Notes under the pieces: generated by a model
Told to the model about the DNA's origin: nothing
What the model saw: the letters and a program-made list of their open reading frames with translations, nothing else
Database searches by the model: none
In this document: positions 43,310-54,064 of the stretch, piece after piece
Position numbering within the stretch: position 1 is the first letter of the stretch
Layout of the letters: every line of letters begins with the position of its first letter
Assembly: GCA_050084515.1 (NCBI GenBank)
Contig: CM114273.1
Location: forward strand, 39,308,001 to 39,372,000
Length of the DNA: 64,000 bases
Reading direction: 5' to 3'
Source: Blasia pusilla
Taxonomy: Eukaryota > Marchantiophyta > Marchantiopsida > Blasiales
Made by a program: the position numbers and the translations under genes

Positions 43310-45243
43310 TCTTCCGTCCGAACCGTATGGCCGTATTAGTCTCTCCAAAGTCCGAGTGCAGAATTATTTGGAATTTTGAGACGGTTAGAAATTTCTGGCC
43401 TTTAGGATGGTACTGTTTACCCTTCACGATTTTTCTTGGCTTGTGTTTTGTCCGTGTCCCTCTGCCGGAGCATTACTCTCTTCCCTCCGAACCCTCTTCC
43501 TCGGGTAGTGTTATTGTCTCCGGAGCAATGATCGGAGAGATCCGCAGTTACGTGTTGTGCTGGCCGAGAGATTTTCCGATTTTCCGATGGGAATTCGACC
43601 TTTCCGGCAGGGTTCTGACGGTTCCGGCGGTGACAGATTTGGGGGGTTCGCGAATTTCACGGTTTATCGGCGAGAAATGTACCGGATTCGGCGCCGGACG
43701 GGAGGGAAATTTGCGGTTCTAAGCCGGAAAGAGGTTTCAGGTGGTCGGTTTTAGGCCACGTCATATTCCGGCAGCCGGAAATTTTCGTAGCCTCTGATTG
43801 GCTAGTAGAAGGGACGGTCGGATGATGTCGAGGAGGAGAGGCTACATCGGGACCGTGTGATTGGTTTTACCCCCCTGCCGTTTTAGGTCATCAACATGAG
43901 CCGTCCGATCCCGATCGGACGCTCAGAACGGAGGGTCGAGGCTATCGAGCCTCTTGGGGCCCGGCCGAGGGGGTGGAGATCCCACGCTGGCCCCTCCGAG
44001 CCCTCATTCTCCGAGAGTCCGAATTGCTTCCTGGCTCTCTTCGTCGATTCTTCTCCCTTCCTCGCTCGCCGTTCGTCTTTCGCTCTTGGACAGTCGGACT
44101 CGGAGACTCGGGACGCCAGAAATTTGGAACTTGAAGTCGGTGTCGATCTTCGCTCGCTCTCGGAGTCTCGGACTCGGATGCTGGGGGCTAGCAGCTGGTT
44201 GTGTGATTGGTCGATCTTCTCTTTCTTCGCTCTCAGACAGTCGGACTCGGAGACTCGGACGCTGGGGGCTGGCCGTCTGATCTTCGCTCTCGGACTCAGA
44301 CGGTGGGGGCTGGCCGTCTGATCTTCGCTCTAGGACTCGGACGCTGGGGGCTGGCCGTCTGATCTTCGCTCTCGGACTCGGACACTGTGTGATTTCTGTG
44401 TGATTTCTCAATTTTCTCAATGGTTGTGTGATTTCTCAATTTTCTCATTCTTCGCTCTCGGAAACGCTTGACTTTTCGGACAGGGGTGGGGCTGTTTGAT
44501 CTTTGCTCGCTCTCGTACTCGGACGTTGGGGGCTATCTGTGTGATTTCTCAATTTTCTCTCCGCTCGCTCTCGGACTCGGAGACTCGGACGCTGGGGGCG
44601 GGCTGGCTGTCTGATTTCTCTTCCTCGCTCGCCGTTCGTCGCTCGCTCTCGGAGACTCGGAGTCGGGCGGCCGGGTCGTCGATTTCTATCCTCACTCGCG
44701 TTCGCCGCTCGATCGGAGACTCGTCATTGGTCGCCCCCGCTCTCTTGGACGCTTCTGATTGAGATGAGAGTATTCTTATTACATTAATCTGGAGTGACTC
44801 GGAGCCCCCGCTGACTTGTCGCCGAGGTTTGCTGGACAACCTCATAGGATTTCTTAGTTGTACAATTGGAAATTTCGGCCCAAAATTCGTCAATGTCGTT
44901 TCCTTTGTTATCTGTATCTTGCCACTGAAGTGAGCTCTCGGAGACTTGGTCACTGGCTGTCCCTTGCTCTCTTGCTTGCTCGCTCAGGTCCCCTGCTCTC
45001 TTGCTTGCTCGCTCGGACCCTGGTTGCTCTGACGTTGGGACTCTGGAGTCTCGTAGCACTTGCTGTTTGACAGCTCTTGGAATTCTCAATTTCTCTCTGA
45101 CGTTGGGACTCTGAAGTCTCGTAGCACTTGCTGTTTGATAGCTCTTGGAATTCTCAGTTTCTCGCCGAGTGCCTGGGAATTTGGGATTCTAATTTTCTTG
45201 GAGACATTGGTCTACCTCGGATTCTGGGAGTATCAGATCAGGG
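43310..45243 (+). repeat. GC-rich leader of hAT-like unit 1
   Basis: A long non-coding leader before the ORF at 45244. It holds a CCGG/TTCCGG-rich part (43440-43760), a CTCGGACTCGGAGACTCGG-rich part (44080-44700) and a near-duplicate of about 70 bp (GACGTTGGGACTCTG.AGTCTCGTAGCACTTGC at 45025 and 45100). Parts match the leaders of units 2 and 3, for example CCGAACCCTCTTCCTCGGG at 43487 and 48023, and a GGGCTACGTGT-like motif near 43540, 48475, 58765 and 59665. No clear TATA box was found. Confidence 0.6.
44264..44386 (+). repeat. 41-bp tandem repeat, three copies
   Basis: Units starting GGGGGCTGGCCGTCTGATC at 44264, 44305 and 44346, nearly identical, in the leader of unit 1. Confidence 0.9.
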
Positions 45244-47448
45244 ATGGCAAAGAGACAGAAAACTATGATAGCTTTCCTAGGTAAGGAACAGGGAAACAAG
45301 GGGCCAGACATTATCCCATTATCTGGCTCTTCTGATGAAAAAGAAGAGCAAACTCCATCAGGAAGCAGTGGGGCTTTACCTAAGAAAGTTCGTGTTGCAT
45401 GGAAGGATGTATGGTACTCATTGTATGATTGGATTGAATTCGATTCTGACCTTGGTAGAATCTTTTGTAAGGTTTGTAGGAAGGGGAAGGGGAAGAGTGT
45501 CTTTGCCAAGGACGGTGCAATTAATTGCAAGGTTTCAGCCTTTACTGATCATGCCAAGTCTAATGAGCATATCAAGCTTGCATGGGCTGCAAATGGGGGT
45601 AAGAAGTCCATGGCCAAGGCCATTGCCATAACCAATCGAACCTGCGAAGCCGCTCTGATGACATTGTTTAAATGTGCTTACTTCCTTGCGAAGGAGGCTA
45701 TCCCATTTATGAAATTCTCCAGTCTTTGTAAGTTGTTAGTTTCTATTAATGCTCCTATTACCAAAGACCTCTACCAAGATGAGAAGAGTTGTAGTGAAAT
45801 GTCTTATTTCATTAGTCAAGTCCTACTTAGTAGAAGTCTTGCTAAAGTTCAAGCCTCTCCTTTCTTTGGAATTATGATCGATGAGTCAACTGATATATCA
45901 GTAACAGGGCATCTGGTCGTTTTCGCTACTTTCATTGAAGAGGGCCAAGCAGAATCCTGTTTTCTAGGATTAATTCGTTGCGAATCAAAATGTTCTAATG
46001 CTATTACTGAAACTTTGCTGCAACTACTGAAAGATGGAGGATTGGAATTCTCCAAAATGATTGCATTTGGTTCTGACGGTGCCGCAACAATGGTAGGTAG
46101 CCAAACAGGGGTAGCCTCTCAATTGAGGCAGAAGGTAAATCCCTACATTCTTTCAATTCATTGTGTAGCCCATAGAACAAATCTGGCCGCTTTCTCAGTT
46201 GCCAAAGCTCCTGATTGTAAGTCAATCTCCTCTGAAGTTGACTGGATTCTCAATGCTATAGCTAGCTACTTTAGAAGGTCCTCCAAGAGGAAAACAGTCT
46301 TGTTATCTTTGCAGGAAAAATTCAATGACTCCCAGCGAGTCATGAAGAGATACCACAAGATTCGGTGGTTATCCCGTTGGCAAGCTGTGACCACATTGTG
46401 TGATTCTTTAGAATCGGTAATGACGTACTTCCGAGATATATCTTCTTCAGACGATGATGGGAATGCTGCCAACTTGTTTAACAAGTTGAGATCATTCCAA
46501 ATGATCTATCAATTGTATTTTCTGGCTGACATTCTTTCCATGCTTGCTAGTTTGAGTAAGATATTTCAGTACCAGTTTGTAGATATCAGCACAATTGGGA
46601 GCATTGTCAATTCTGAGGTAGCTAGGATAACCATGAATTTTGTGATGGAAACTCATGACTTGAATTGTTCGACCTTCTCTAAAGAAACAGGTTACCATAT
46701 ACTTCACGACTTTGACCACCTGGTGGTTATCGTTCTGACCGAGATCGGAGGAAACAAGTTTATAGCATATGTATGTCTCGGATCGGACAGAAGTGACTTA
46801 GAGCTGCATTGTTCTTTTGAAAAGGTTTTTGAAAGTGTGTGTGCAGCTTTACATGATCGTTTTCGAGACAACAACCTTGTTGGTGCAATGAAAATCCTTA
46901 ATCCTTTGCACATGCCATCACGGCAAGTGGGATTAAGTAGTTGGGGATGTAAAGATTTAGATGATTTGTGTGGTTTTTTCGGAGCCCAGTTGCCATTGCA
47001 AGGTCACTTACAACCTGCAATCATTAATTCTCCACTTATAAAGCAAGAGTTTCAGTCTTTCAAACTGATGGCCACCACTGAGTGGAAGGATTGCAACTTC
47101 AGAGACTTGTGGGCTATGGTGAGTTGGAGTCCCTCTCTACAATGTAAATTTTCTAATTTGTTGATTTTGGCAAATGTAGCTAGGGTCCAGTGTGTTAGTA
47201 CTGCCATATGTGAGAGAGCATTTTCCATTCAGAATATGATCAAGACTAAATCTCGTAACAGGTTGACCACCAAGTACTTGGATGCAGTTTTGAGGATTGC
47301 CTTGGAAGGACCGTCCTCTGATTATGAGGATATATTGTCTGAGTCTGTGGTCTTGTGGAAGAATTCTGCTCATTTTAGGTACTTGTTTGCAAATCCAGAT
47401 AGATATGTCTCCCAAACTGTGGAAGAGGAAGCTACTCATACATCTTAG
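45244..47448 (+). CDS. hAT-like transposase with BED-type finger, unit 1 (open)
   Basis: A 734-residue open frame, start MAKRQKTM conserved in all three units. A BED/TTF-type finger has C75/C78 (FCKVC) and H103/H109 (DHAKSNEH). The RNase H-like core begins at FGIMIDESTD (D213) with the second acid in FGSDGAATMVG (D278), then HCVAHRTNLAA. The C-terminal hAT dimerisation region reads VQCVSTAICERAFSIQN...KSRNRL (about residues 655-680). The type matches ZNF862/KIAA1586-like hAT proteins. Residues about 493-532 (46721-46840) do not match units 2 and 3: a 1-nt loss near 46721 and later compensating loss shift about 40 codons (net 15 nt shorter), so activity is doubtful despite the open frame. Neither introns nor terminal inverted repeats were identified. 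It would act in the nucleus on its own transposon ends. Confidence 0.85.
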   Translation: MAKRQKTMIAFLGKEQGNKGPDIIPLSGSSDEKEEQTPSGSSGALPKKVRVAWKDVWYSLYDWIEFDSDLGRIFCKVCRKGKGKSVFAKDGAINCKVSAFTDHAKSNEHIKLAWAANGGKKSMAKAIAITNRTCEAALMTLFKCAYFLAKEAIPFMKFSSLCKLLVSINAPITKDLYQDEKSCSEMSYFISQVLLSRSLAKVQASPFFGIMIDESTDISVTGHLVVFATFIEEGQAESCFLGLIRCESKCSNAITETLLQLLKDGGLEFSKMIAFGSDGAATMVGSQTGVASQLRQKVNPYILSIHCVAHRTNLAAFSVAKAPDCKSISSEVDWILNAIASYFRRSSKRKTVLLSLQEKFNDSQRVMKRYHKIRWLSRWQAVTTLCDSLESVMTYFRDISSSDDDGNAANLFNKLRSFQMIYQLYFLADILSMLASLSKIFQYQFVDISTIGSIVNSEVARITMNFVMETHDLNCSTFSKETGYHILHDFDHLVVIVLTEIGGNKFIAYVCLGSDRSDLELHCSFEKVFESVCAALHDRFRDNNLVGAMKILNPLHMPSRQVGLSSWGCKDLDDLCGFFGAQLPLQGHLQPAIINSPLIKQEFQSFKLMATTEWKDCNFRDLWAMVSWSPSLQCKFSNLLILANVARVQCVSTAICERAFSIQNMIKTKSRNRLTTKYLDAVLRIALEGPSSDYEDILSESVVLWKNSAHFRYLFANPDRYVSQTVEEEATHTS

Positions 47449-47482
47449 CCTTTGTGTTTTAGAAAGTAGGAGAAGGACCCTT

Positions 47483-47520
47483 CTAGAATGCTTGGAGCAA
47501 TGGGGCTCCAAGTATTCTAG
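47483..47520 (+). other. Conserved 3' hairpin, unit 1
   Basis: CTAGAATGCTTGGAGC (47483-47498) pairs with GCTCCAAGTATTCTAG (47505-47520), 16 pairs including one G-T, loop of 6. Lies 35 bp after the stop codon. Equivalent hairpins occur after units 2 and 3 with different sequence but the same pairing. Confidence 0.8.
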
Positions 47521-47529
47521 AGGGGTAGG

Positions 47530-47583
47530 ATCCTTGGCTCCCAACTGGTGGGAGAGTAATCAGGTTCAACTCCTGCCAAGGAT
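47530..47583 (+). ncRNA. tRNA-like fold with B-box, unit 1
   Basis: A 54-nt stretch with closing stem ATCCTTGGC/GCCAAGGAT (9 pairs), an arm CTCCC/GGGAG with 7-nt loop, and a T-arm-like CAGG TTCAACT CCTG whose loop fits the TTCRANY rule. GGTTCAACTCC matches the Pol III B-box. It has one arm less than a tRNA, so it is tRNA-like rather than a tRNA gene. Whether it is transcribed is unknown. Confidence 0.6.
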
Positions 47584-47923
47584 GATGATGTAGGAACTAG
47601 GAAGTTAGAAGTAGGAGTTACCTGAAATGAAAGTGAGGGAAAAGGGTTGGGAAGTTGGGTACTAGGGAATTTGAGTACCAGGGAAACTTCAAGTTAGTGA
47701 CAGAAAAAAAGCAATGGAAGTTGCTGACAAAGAATCAATGAAACCGGAAATGTGGCTAGGCCAAATAAAGTTGGCGAAAAATGTGGTGGGAAAAGAAAAA
47801 GTATGAGAAATAGACCGAAAGGAAAAAAAAATTCTGCCGATTTGAACCGCCCGGAGAAAAAAGGTTCGGGAAAAAACCAGCAACTGAAAAAATTTCCGGT
47901 CGCCGCCGGTAAAGAAAAAAAAA

Positions 47924-47948
47924 ACCGGGAAATTTGACATTTCCCGGT
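47924..47948. other. 25-bp perfect inverted repeat
   Basis: ACCGGGAAAT (47924-47933), spacer TTGAC, ATTTCCCGGT (47939-47948). It stands about 475 bp after the ORF, where units 1 and 2 change to TTCCGG-rich sequence; it may be near the unit's boundary. Confidence 0.7.
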
Positions 47949-47988
47949 AGTGGACTGACAAATTTAAAAAAACTTCCCGAACCCTGCT

Positions 47989-48150
47989 CCGGAGTCGTGT
48001 TTCTTGAACTTTCTTCAGACTCCGAACCCTCTTCCTCGGGTAGTGTTACTGTCTCTGGAGTCGTGTTTCTTGAACTTTCTTCAGACTCCGAACCCTCTTC
48101 CTCAGGTAGTGTTATTGTCTCCGGAGTCGTGTTTCTTCAGACTCCGACCC
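47989..48150 (+). repeat. 66-bp tandem repeat, about 2.5 copies
   Basis: Units beginning (C/T)GGAGTCGTGTTTCTTGAAC at 47989, 48055 and 48121 (last partial). Part of one unit (CCGAACCCTCTTCCTCGGG) also occurs at 43487. Confidence 0.9.
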
Positions 48151-50350
48151 CTCGGGTCGTATTATTCCAAGTGTAGAGAGGGTTGGGGGAGTTTTTTGTG
48201 GGACCCGGTATATTACCGGGAATGGTAGATCGGAAACAGAAATCAACCGGTTTCCAGATACGAAATACAAAGAGCGTCCTCAAATCCAACCGGTTCAGAT
48301 TCTCGGATTTAACCGGCCAGCCTTACTCGTAACCCCGGATCTCCCCATCATTGGTGTAGAGTTAATTTTTAGTCAAATGTTTTCCATTCTATCCGGAGTC
48401 AGAACCCTCTTTAAGCCAAACTCGGGCCGCATACTGGTTTCACTCTCTATAAGAGCAATGAACGGGCAGAACCGGGGCTACGTGTTGACCTAGCCGGGAA
48501 AATTCAGAGAAATCCCGGGGGAGTTCGAACTTTCCGGCCGAAATTCCAACACCGGGGAGAGGTTTCCCGGAAACTGGCTGGACGGAAAGGTATAGGGCAG
48601 ATTTCTACGATTCCCCGAACAGTGACGGAAATCCTGTTCCGCAGTTTTCTGTCGGATTTGGTAGTCGGCAAAAGAGTATGCCGGTTTGCTGCCGCATCAG
48701 TTGCCGGCTGCCGGAAAACTGAACATTCTCAGATGTAATCGGGGCCCTCCATCTTAGGGCCAGCCGCAACGTCAGGAGACTCAGGAGTTAGGACTCGGGG
48801 AGTCGGGGCCCGAGGGGTTAAGCGGCAAGTCGGGGCCGTCGGGCAGCTCGGGCGTGGGGCCCTGGACGTCCTCGTCAAGGAGTCCAGAGTCCAGACTCCA
48901 GTCACGACTCACAAGTGACGAGACAGTCGAGACTCCGTCGCTCGACTCGCTCCGAGGGGGCTCAGGGGGGTAGTCTGGGTACAGCGGACTCAGTGGAGAG
49001 GTTCGCAACTTCGCAAAGTTCGCATTCGTCTGGACGATTCGCCCCTTTTCGTTTCCTTTCGACTCCTTGCAGTTCGGATCCTCGAGTGCTTGGCTGCTCA
49101 CGGTCCTCGAGTCCTCAACTCCAATGCTTTTGTCTGCGGGAACTCTACTTCCGTCTCCTTGCACTTCGGCAGCTCGACTCCTCATCTCCTCGATTCCTCT
49201 GGTCCTCGACTCCTCGACTCCACGGCGCCCTCACTGAGCTCACTCGATCGTTCAGACTCCACGGAACTCGCTTCTGAACTTCCGAAGTTTGGAGAGAAGA
49301 AGAGAGAAAAGCTTCTAGGTACAAAACAGACGCTAGAAAGTTCCATTCCGTGTGGTTCGACTTCTTGACTCCGCGGCGCCCTCACTGAGCTCACTCGATC
49401 GTCTAGACTCTAGGGAAAGAGTGGAGGGGTTGGCTGCGTTGGCATTTGCAAGGTGTATTCGTCTCCTTCCGTTTGCATTTCAGGTCCTCGACTGCTCGGG
49501 AGTGACGAGTCCCAACTCATTGGCTTTCTCACTCCATCGTCCACGGCTAGAGTGGAGGGGTTGGCTACGTTGGCATTTGCATGCCTTATTCATCTCCTTT
49601 TCGGGTCCTCGACTGCTCGCAAGTCACACAGCACGGCGCCCTCACTTGATCGTCCAGGGGTAGAGTGGAGGGGTTTGCATTTGCATGCCTCCTTTCGTCT
49701 CAGAGTCTCACCTCGGCCCTCTGGTCCTCGACTGCTCCCGGCTCCTCGGTGGCGCAGTAGCCTCACTCGATCGTCCAAGGGGTAGAGCGGAGGTCCGCCA
49801 CTGTATCCCTCTCAATACCTCCTGAATCTAGCAAAGCTCGCTTGAGCTTTCGATTTTGCTTTATCTTGCCATTCCACCCGCATGCTATCTTGTTTGTTGC
49901 TGCGCGTCGCTGTGAGGTAGGTTCTTTTTGGTGCTCTCTCGTTTCTGCTCGCTATGTGCCTTGTTTGAACTGCAGACTTTGATTGGGTTCGAGAGAAGGG
50001 AACTACAACGGGAGGGACAAGGATCCGGCACCGCTGCTGCCTGTCTGCTTCTTTCCAAGCCCCTCCTTGCCCTCCCGCCATCCCCCATCTTCCCCCCAGC
50101 TTGAGTATCGACAGCTCTGGCTCACATTGCATTGGCATTGTATCTTTTTCCGAGTCTTGAGTACTTTTCAGATCCACATTTTCTTGAGCTCCATTGTTTC
50201 ATTAGCACCTACTAAGTGACAGGTTTATGTTGTGTAAATTTTGTACGACTTCGCTTAGAGTTTTTCCCAGGTGGAGCCTTGGTTAGGGCAGTAGGGCTCG
50301 CAGGTTTGGATTACATTAGTGAACTCTGTTCTGCATTCTCTGAGCTCTAC
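48150..50350 (+). repeat. GC-rich leader of hAT-like unit 2
   Basis: A non-coding leader with a TTCCGG-rich first part (48200-48740) and a TCCTCGACT-rich second part. From about 49420 to 49770 three ~120-bp units repeat TAGAGTGGAGGGGTTGGCT, GCATTTGCA and GTCCTCGACTGCTC. It parallels the leaders at 43310-45243 and 59500-61330. Frames across it are low-complexity and not called. Confidence 0.6.
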
Positions 50351-52605
50351 ATGGCTAAGAGACAGCGAACAATGAATGCTACACAAGGAAGTTAGTCAAG
50401 ACCTTGCAGAGGAGAACAGTAGGTCAGGATCATCGGATGGGAGAGAAGGGGACAAATCAAATACTCATCTGACAAGTCAGAGTGAGAAAAATAGATTGGC
50501 TTGGAAGGATGTTTGGTATACTTTGTTCGATTGGATAGAATTCCATGTAGAATCTGGTCGGAGTTTTTACAAAGTCTGTAGACAGGGTAAGGGGAAAAGC
50601 TCCTTTGCCAGGGATGGTGCCATTAACTATAAGGTTTTGGCCTTCACAGATCATGGTAAGTCGAATGAGCACATGAAGCTTGCATGGGCTGCGAATGTGG
50701 GGAACATATCCATGGCCAAGGCTATAGCCACCACAAATCGGACTTGTGATATTGCACTTTTGACTCTGTTCAAATGTGCATATTTCGTTGCAAAGGAAGC
50801 CCTGCCATTTTCAAAGTTCTCAAATCTGTGTAAGTTATTGATATCTGTGAATGCACCTATAACCCGTGACTTGTACCAAGATGAAAAAAGTTGTGCTGAT
50901 ATGTGTTTTTTTATATTAGCCAGGTTCTTCTCAGGAGGAACCTTTCTAAAGTGCAACAATCTCCTTTCTTTGGGATAATGATTGATGAGTCCACAGATAT
51001 ATCTGTCACTGGACATCTTGTTGTTTTTGCAACTTACTTAGATGAGGGGCAAGTAGAGAGTTGTTTTATAGGATTGCTCCAATGTCCAGAGAAATGTTCA
51101 AACGCAATCACTAACAATTTGTTGGAGTTGATAAAGGATTCGGGACTTGAGGGATCAAAACTGGTTGCCTTTGGATCTGATGGAGCTTCCACTATGGTAG
51201 GAAGCCAAAACGGAGTAGCATCTCAGCTGAAACATAAGATAAATCTTTTTATGTTGTCTGTGCATTGTGTGGCGACAGATTTAATCTCATTGCTTTAACA
51301 AAGACAAAAGGTGTAGGGTGTAAGGAAATATCTATAGAAGTAGATTCAATTTTGAATGCAGTAGCTGGATATTTTAGAAGGTCGTCCAAGAGGAAGTGTG
51401 GTCATGCAACTTTGCAAGAAAAGTTGAACGATTCTCAGAAAGTGATGAAGAGGTACCACAAGATTCGCTGGTTGTCGCGTTGGCAGGCTGTTACTACTTT
51501 ATGTGACTCACTGGAATCTGTCCTTGCATATTTCAGAGATATCTCGTCTTCGGAAGATGATGGTAATGCTGCAAATTTGTATAACAAGCTCAGATCATTT
51601 CAGATGATCTATCAGCTGTACTTTTTGGCAGATATTTTGTTTCTTCTTGCTAACTTGAGTAAGGTGTTCCAATATAAGTTTGTAGATGTTAGTACCATAG
51701 GTAGTATAGTGACTTCTGAAATAGCTTCCATAACAATGAATTTTGTAATGGAGAACCCTGATCTGAATGCCTCCACTTTCTCTGAAGAAAGTGGTTATCA
51801 CATTCTACCAGATTTTGGTCCTCCAGGGGGTTACTTGAAACGTTTACAATCTGAGATTAGGGGCAGAAAGTTCCACAGCATAGAAATGTTGAGGAATCGG
51901 ATAGGAAAGGATCTAGAGGTTGCCTTGTTGTTTCAGAAGAATTTTTCTGAGAGTGTTTGTGTAGCTTTACGAGATCGGTTTAGGGATAACAACTTGATTA
52001 GTGCTATGAGGATAATGAATCCTCTGCACATGCCTTCAAGGCAAGTGGGACTAAATAGTTGGGGTTGTAAGGAATTGGATGACCTCTGTGCACATTTTGG
52101 GACAGACTTACCCTTCAAAGGTCACTTGCAACCTTCTTTACTGAGTGTAGGAGCTGTGAAACAAGAGTTTCAATCATTTAAGCTTATGGCCATGACGGAG
52201 TGGAAAGATCGGAACTTCAAGGACTTGTGGGCTATGGTAAGTTGGAGCCCGTCCTTGCAATGTAAGTTCTCTAACTTGCTCATTTTAGCGAATATTGCTA
52301 GGGTACAGTGTGTTAGTACTGCTATTTGTGAGAGAGCTTTCTCTGTGCAGAATGTGATCAAGACTAAAAGTAGGAATAGGTTAATGACAAAGCATTCAGA
52401 TGCTCTTCTTAGGATTGCCTTGGAGGGGAAAATAGATGATTATGAAGGTTTGTTGGTTGAATCTGTAGTTCTTTGGAAGAATTCAGCACACTTTAGGTAT
52501 GTGTATGCCAATCCCGAGAGATATATTCCTGAGATAGAAATTCCACCAGAAGTTCGCGTAAATTTAAATGCCTTAGACCCAAGTGAAGTTGTTGTGGATG
52601 TGTAA
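50351..52605 (+). pseudogene. hAT-like transposase, unit 2 (frameshifted)
   Basis: Homologue of 45244-47448. ATG at 50351 (MAKRQRTM) is followed by a 5-nt deletion relative to unit 3, so the open part starts at the ATG at 50376. The finger (FYKVC...DHGKSNEH) has Tyr after Phe but keeps one Cys pair only in part (SFYKVC versus IFCKVC): the first zinc Cys is Tyr. A 7-T run at 50906-50912 shifts the frame. The core continues at 50903 (FGIMIDESTD, FGSDGASTMVG). A 1-nt deletion near 51280 (HCVATD instead of HCVAHRTN) shifts it again. The rest (51300-52605) is open with CVSTAICERAFSVQN. At least two core frameshifts and a lost zinc ligand make it inactive. The region out of frame in unit 1 is in frame here (PPGGYLKRLQSEIRGRKFHS). 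Confidence 0.85.
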
Positions 52606-52650
52606 GAGAGGGGGAAAAGCTTAGTGGTAGGGATAAAGGGGTCCCTTTTC

Positions 52651-52689
52651 TAATACATTGAAGCTTTTACTAAAAGCTTCAATGTATTA
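52651..52689 (+). other. Conserved 3' hairpin, unit 2 (18-bp perfect stem)
   Basis: TAATACATTGAAGCTTTT pairs perfectly with AAAAGCTTCAATGTATTA around a 3-nt loop ACT. It is equivalent to 47483-47520 and 63622-63659, with many paired differences from unit 1. Confidence 0.85.
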
Positions 52690-52701
52690 TAGAGGGGTAA
52701 A

Positions 52702-52756
52702 ATCCTTGGCTCCCAACTGGTGGGAGGCCTAACCAGGTTCAATTCCTACCAAGGAT
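52702..52756 (+). ncRNA. tRNA-like fold with B-box, unit 2
   Basis: Same layout as 47530-47583: ATCCTTGG/CCAAGGAT closing stem (8 pairs), CTCCC AACTGGT GGGAG arm, T-arm CAGG TTCAATT CCTA (one pair lost) and B-box-like GGTTCAATTCC. Confidence 0.6.
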
Positions 52757-52759
52757 GAT

Positions 52760-53960
52760 GCACTAAAAGGGCACTAAAAAAAAGTGTGAACTTTGAAGTG
52801 AATGTTTGCATGAACATTGAGGTCCAAGACTCCAGAATTGGAGAGGAAATGAAAAGAGGCTTAAGTCCAAGACTCCAGAAGTGGAGAAGAAATGAAAAGA
52901 GGTTTAAGTCCAAGAGTACGTGAAATTTTTTTTCCGGTTAGTTTTTCAAGTGTCGGATATCAACTGAACAACATTCCGAGTAATCAGAAATGAACTTCCG
53001 AGAATAATAAAATATCAGAAAATTTCTGAACACTTTAAAAAAACTCCAGAAATTTCCCGGGAGTTTCAAATATTAACTTTTCAAACCGATTAAAATTTTT
53101 TAATTACCGGTCTATTCAACCTACTGCCAAAAATTTACCCCCTCTGGTAAAAAAAACTCCCCGGACCCTGTATAAGAGAGGTAAACGAGAAAATAAATGA
53201 TTCTCAATAAATATGATGATGAAAAATCCAAAAGAGGAGGAATCAAATATCCAAAACTCCAGTAAACACGGTTCCAACAGTCCAACTCCAAGTCTTTTTA
53301 GAATAAATCTGTCTCTCGAATCTCGATTGACATTATTATGTGTACTTGTTTCAAAAGCCATTCCTCGAAGTCTGGACAGCTTGCGTGATTCCTCTCCTTC
53401 ATGCAAACGACGACTCGACGAGTTCCCCACCGTCCACGAGTTTGCGGCGCAGGGTTTTTGTTCGTTCATTCGTTCGTTCGCACAAGGTAGTGTGAAATTG
53501 TGAATTGGCCACGCCGCCAACTGGCGATCATCGTTGTTGCTCTTTGGTCCACCCGCTCTAATTCTTTGACTGATTTCCCATAGTGGAGTGTCGTCTCCGG
53601 GATCTTCAAGAGCACGGGAAGATGTCCGTGATCTCCTCCTTGCTCTTTGCAGCGATTTCCAGGGCCTCTTCTTTAATTGCCAATAGTGGAATGTCCTCCG
53701 TACAACCTTCAAGTGCGGACTCTTGGCAGAGGTGGCAGACTCTTAGCGGAGGAATACGCGAAGATGCACTTGGATAAAAACGAGTGATGGAAAACCCATC
53801 GGAAGTACAAAAGAGGGGGACTAAAAGAGTCAAAACCTGAAGGCCACAACAGGACCAGAAAAGGAAGAAGGGGGCATTCCCCCTAACCATTTAAACTCAC
53901 CAACAAAGCAGAGACAATATCAGCAACAACAAGAGAGCTATGACTACTACTAAGTGGGCC
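52760..53960. other. Tail of unit 2 and unassigned sequence
   Basis: A short near-duplicate (TTAAGTCCAAGACTCCAGAA at about 52860 and AGGTCCAAGACTCCAGAATT at 52820) and a TTCCGG/TTTCCCGGGAG-rich AT stretch (52930-53170) comparable to 47850-47950 after unit 1. The remainder to 53960 has no supported gene. Confidence 0.5.
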
Positions 53961-54064
53961 TCTAGCGCGCGGCGTCTCCACAGCCTGAGCCCGCCCAAAA
54001 TCCCATTAGCCTGGGCACGCTGCAACGCTATGGAGACCCGCCTACTGTCTGAGAATCGCAGTAG

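Noticed and set aside
43896-44321. Frames in the leader of hAT-like unit 1 (both strands)
   Set aside because: They follow CTCGGACTCGG repeats, giving Ser/Arg/Leu-rich peptides in all frames; they are a consequence of tandem repeats.
47530-47583. True tRNA gene
   Set aside because: Only two internal arms instead of three, about 54 nt, and no recognisable anticodon loop; called tRNA-like instead.
53116-53712. 198-residue minus-strand frame
   Set aside because: No recognised motif, unusual composition, and not matched by any other copy in the window.
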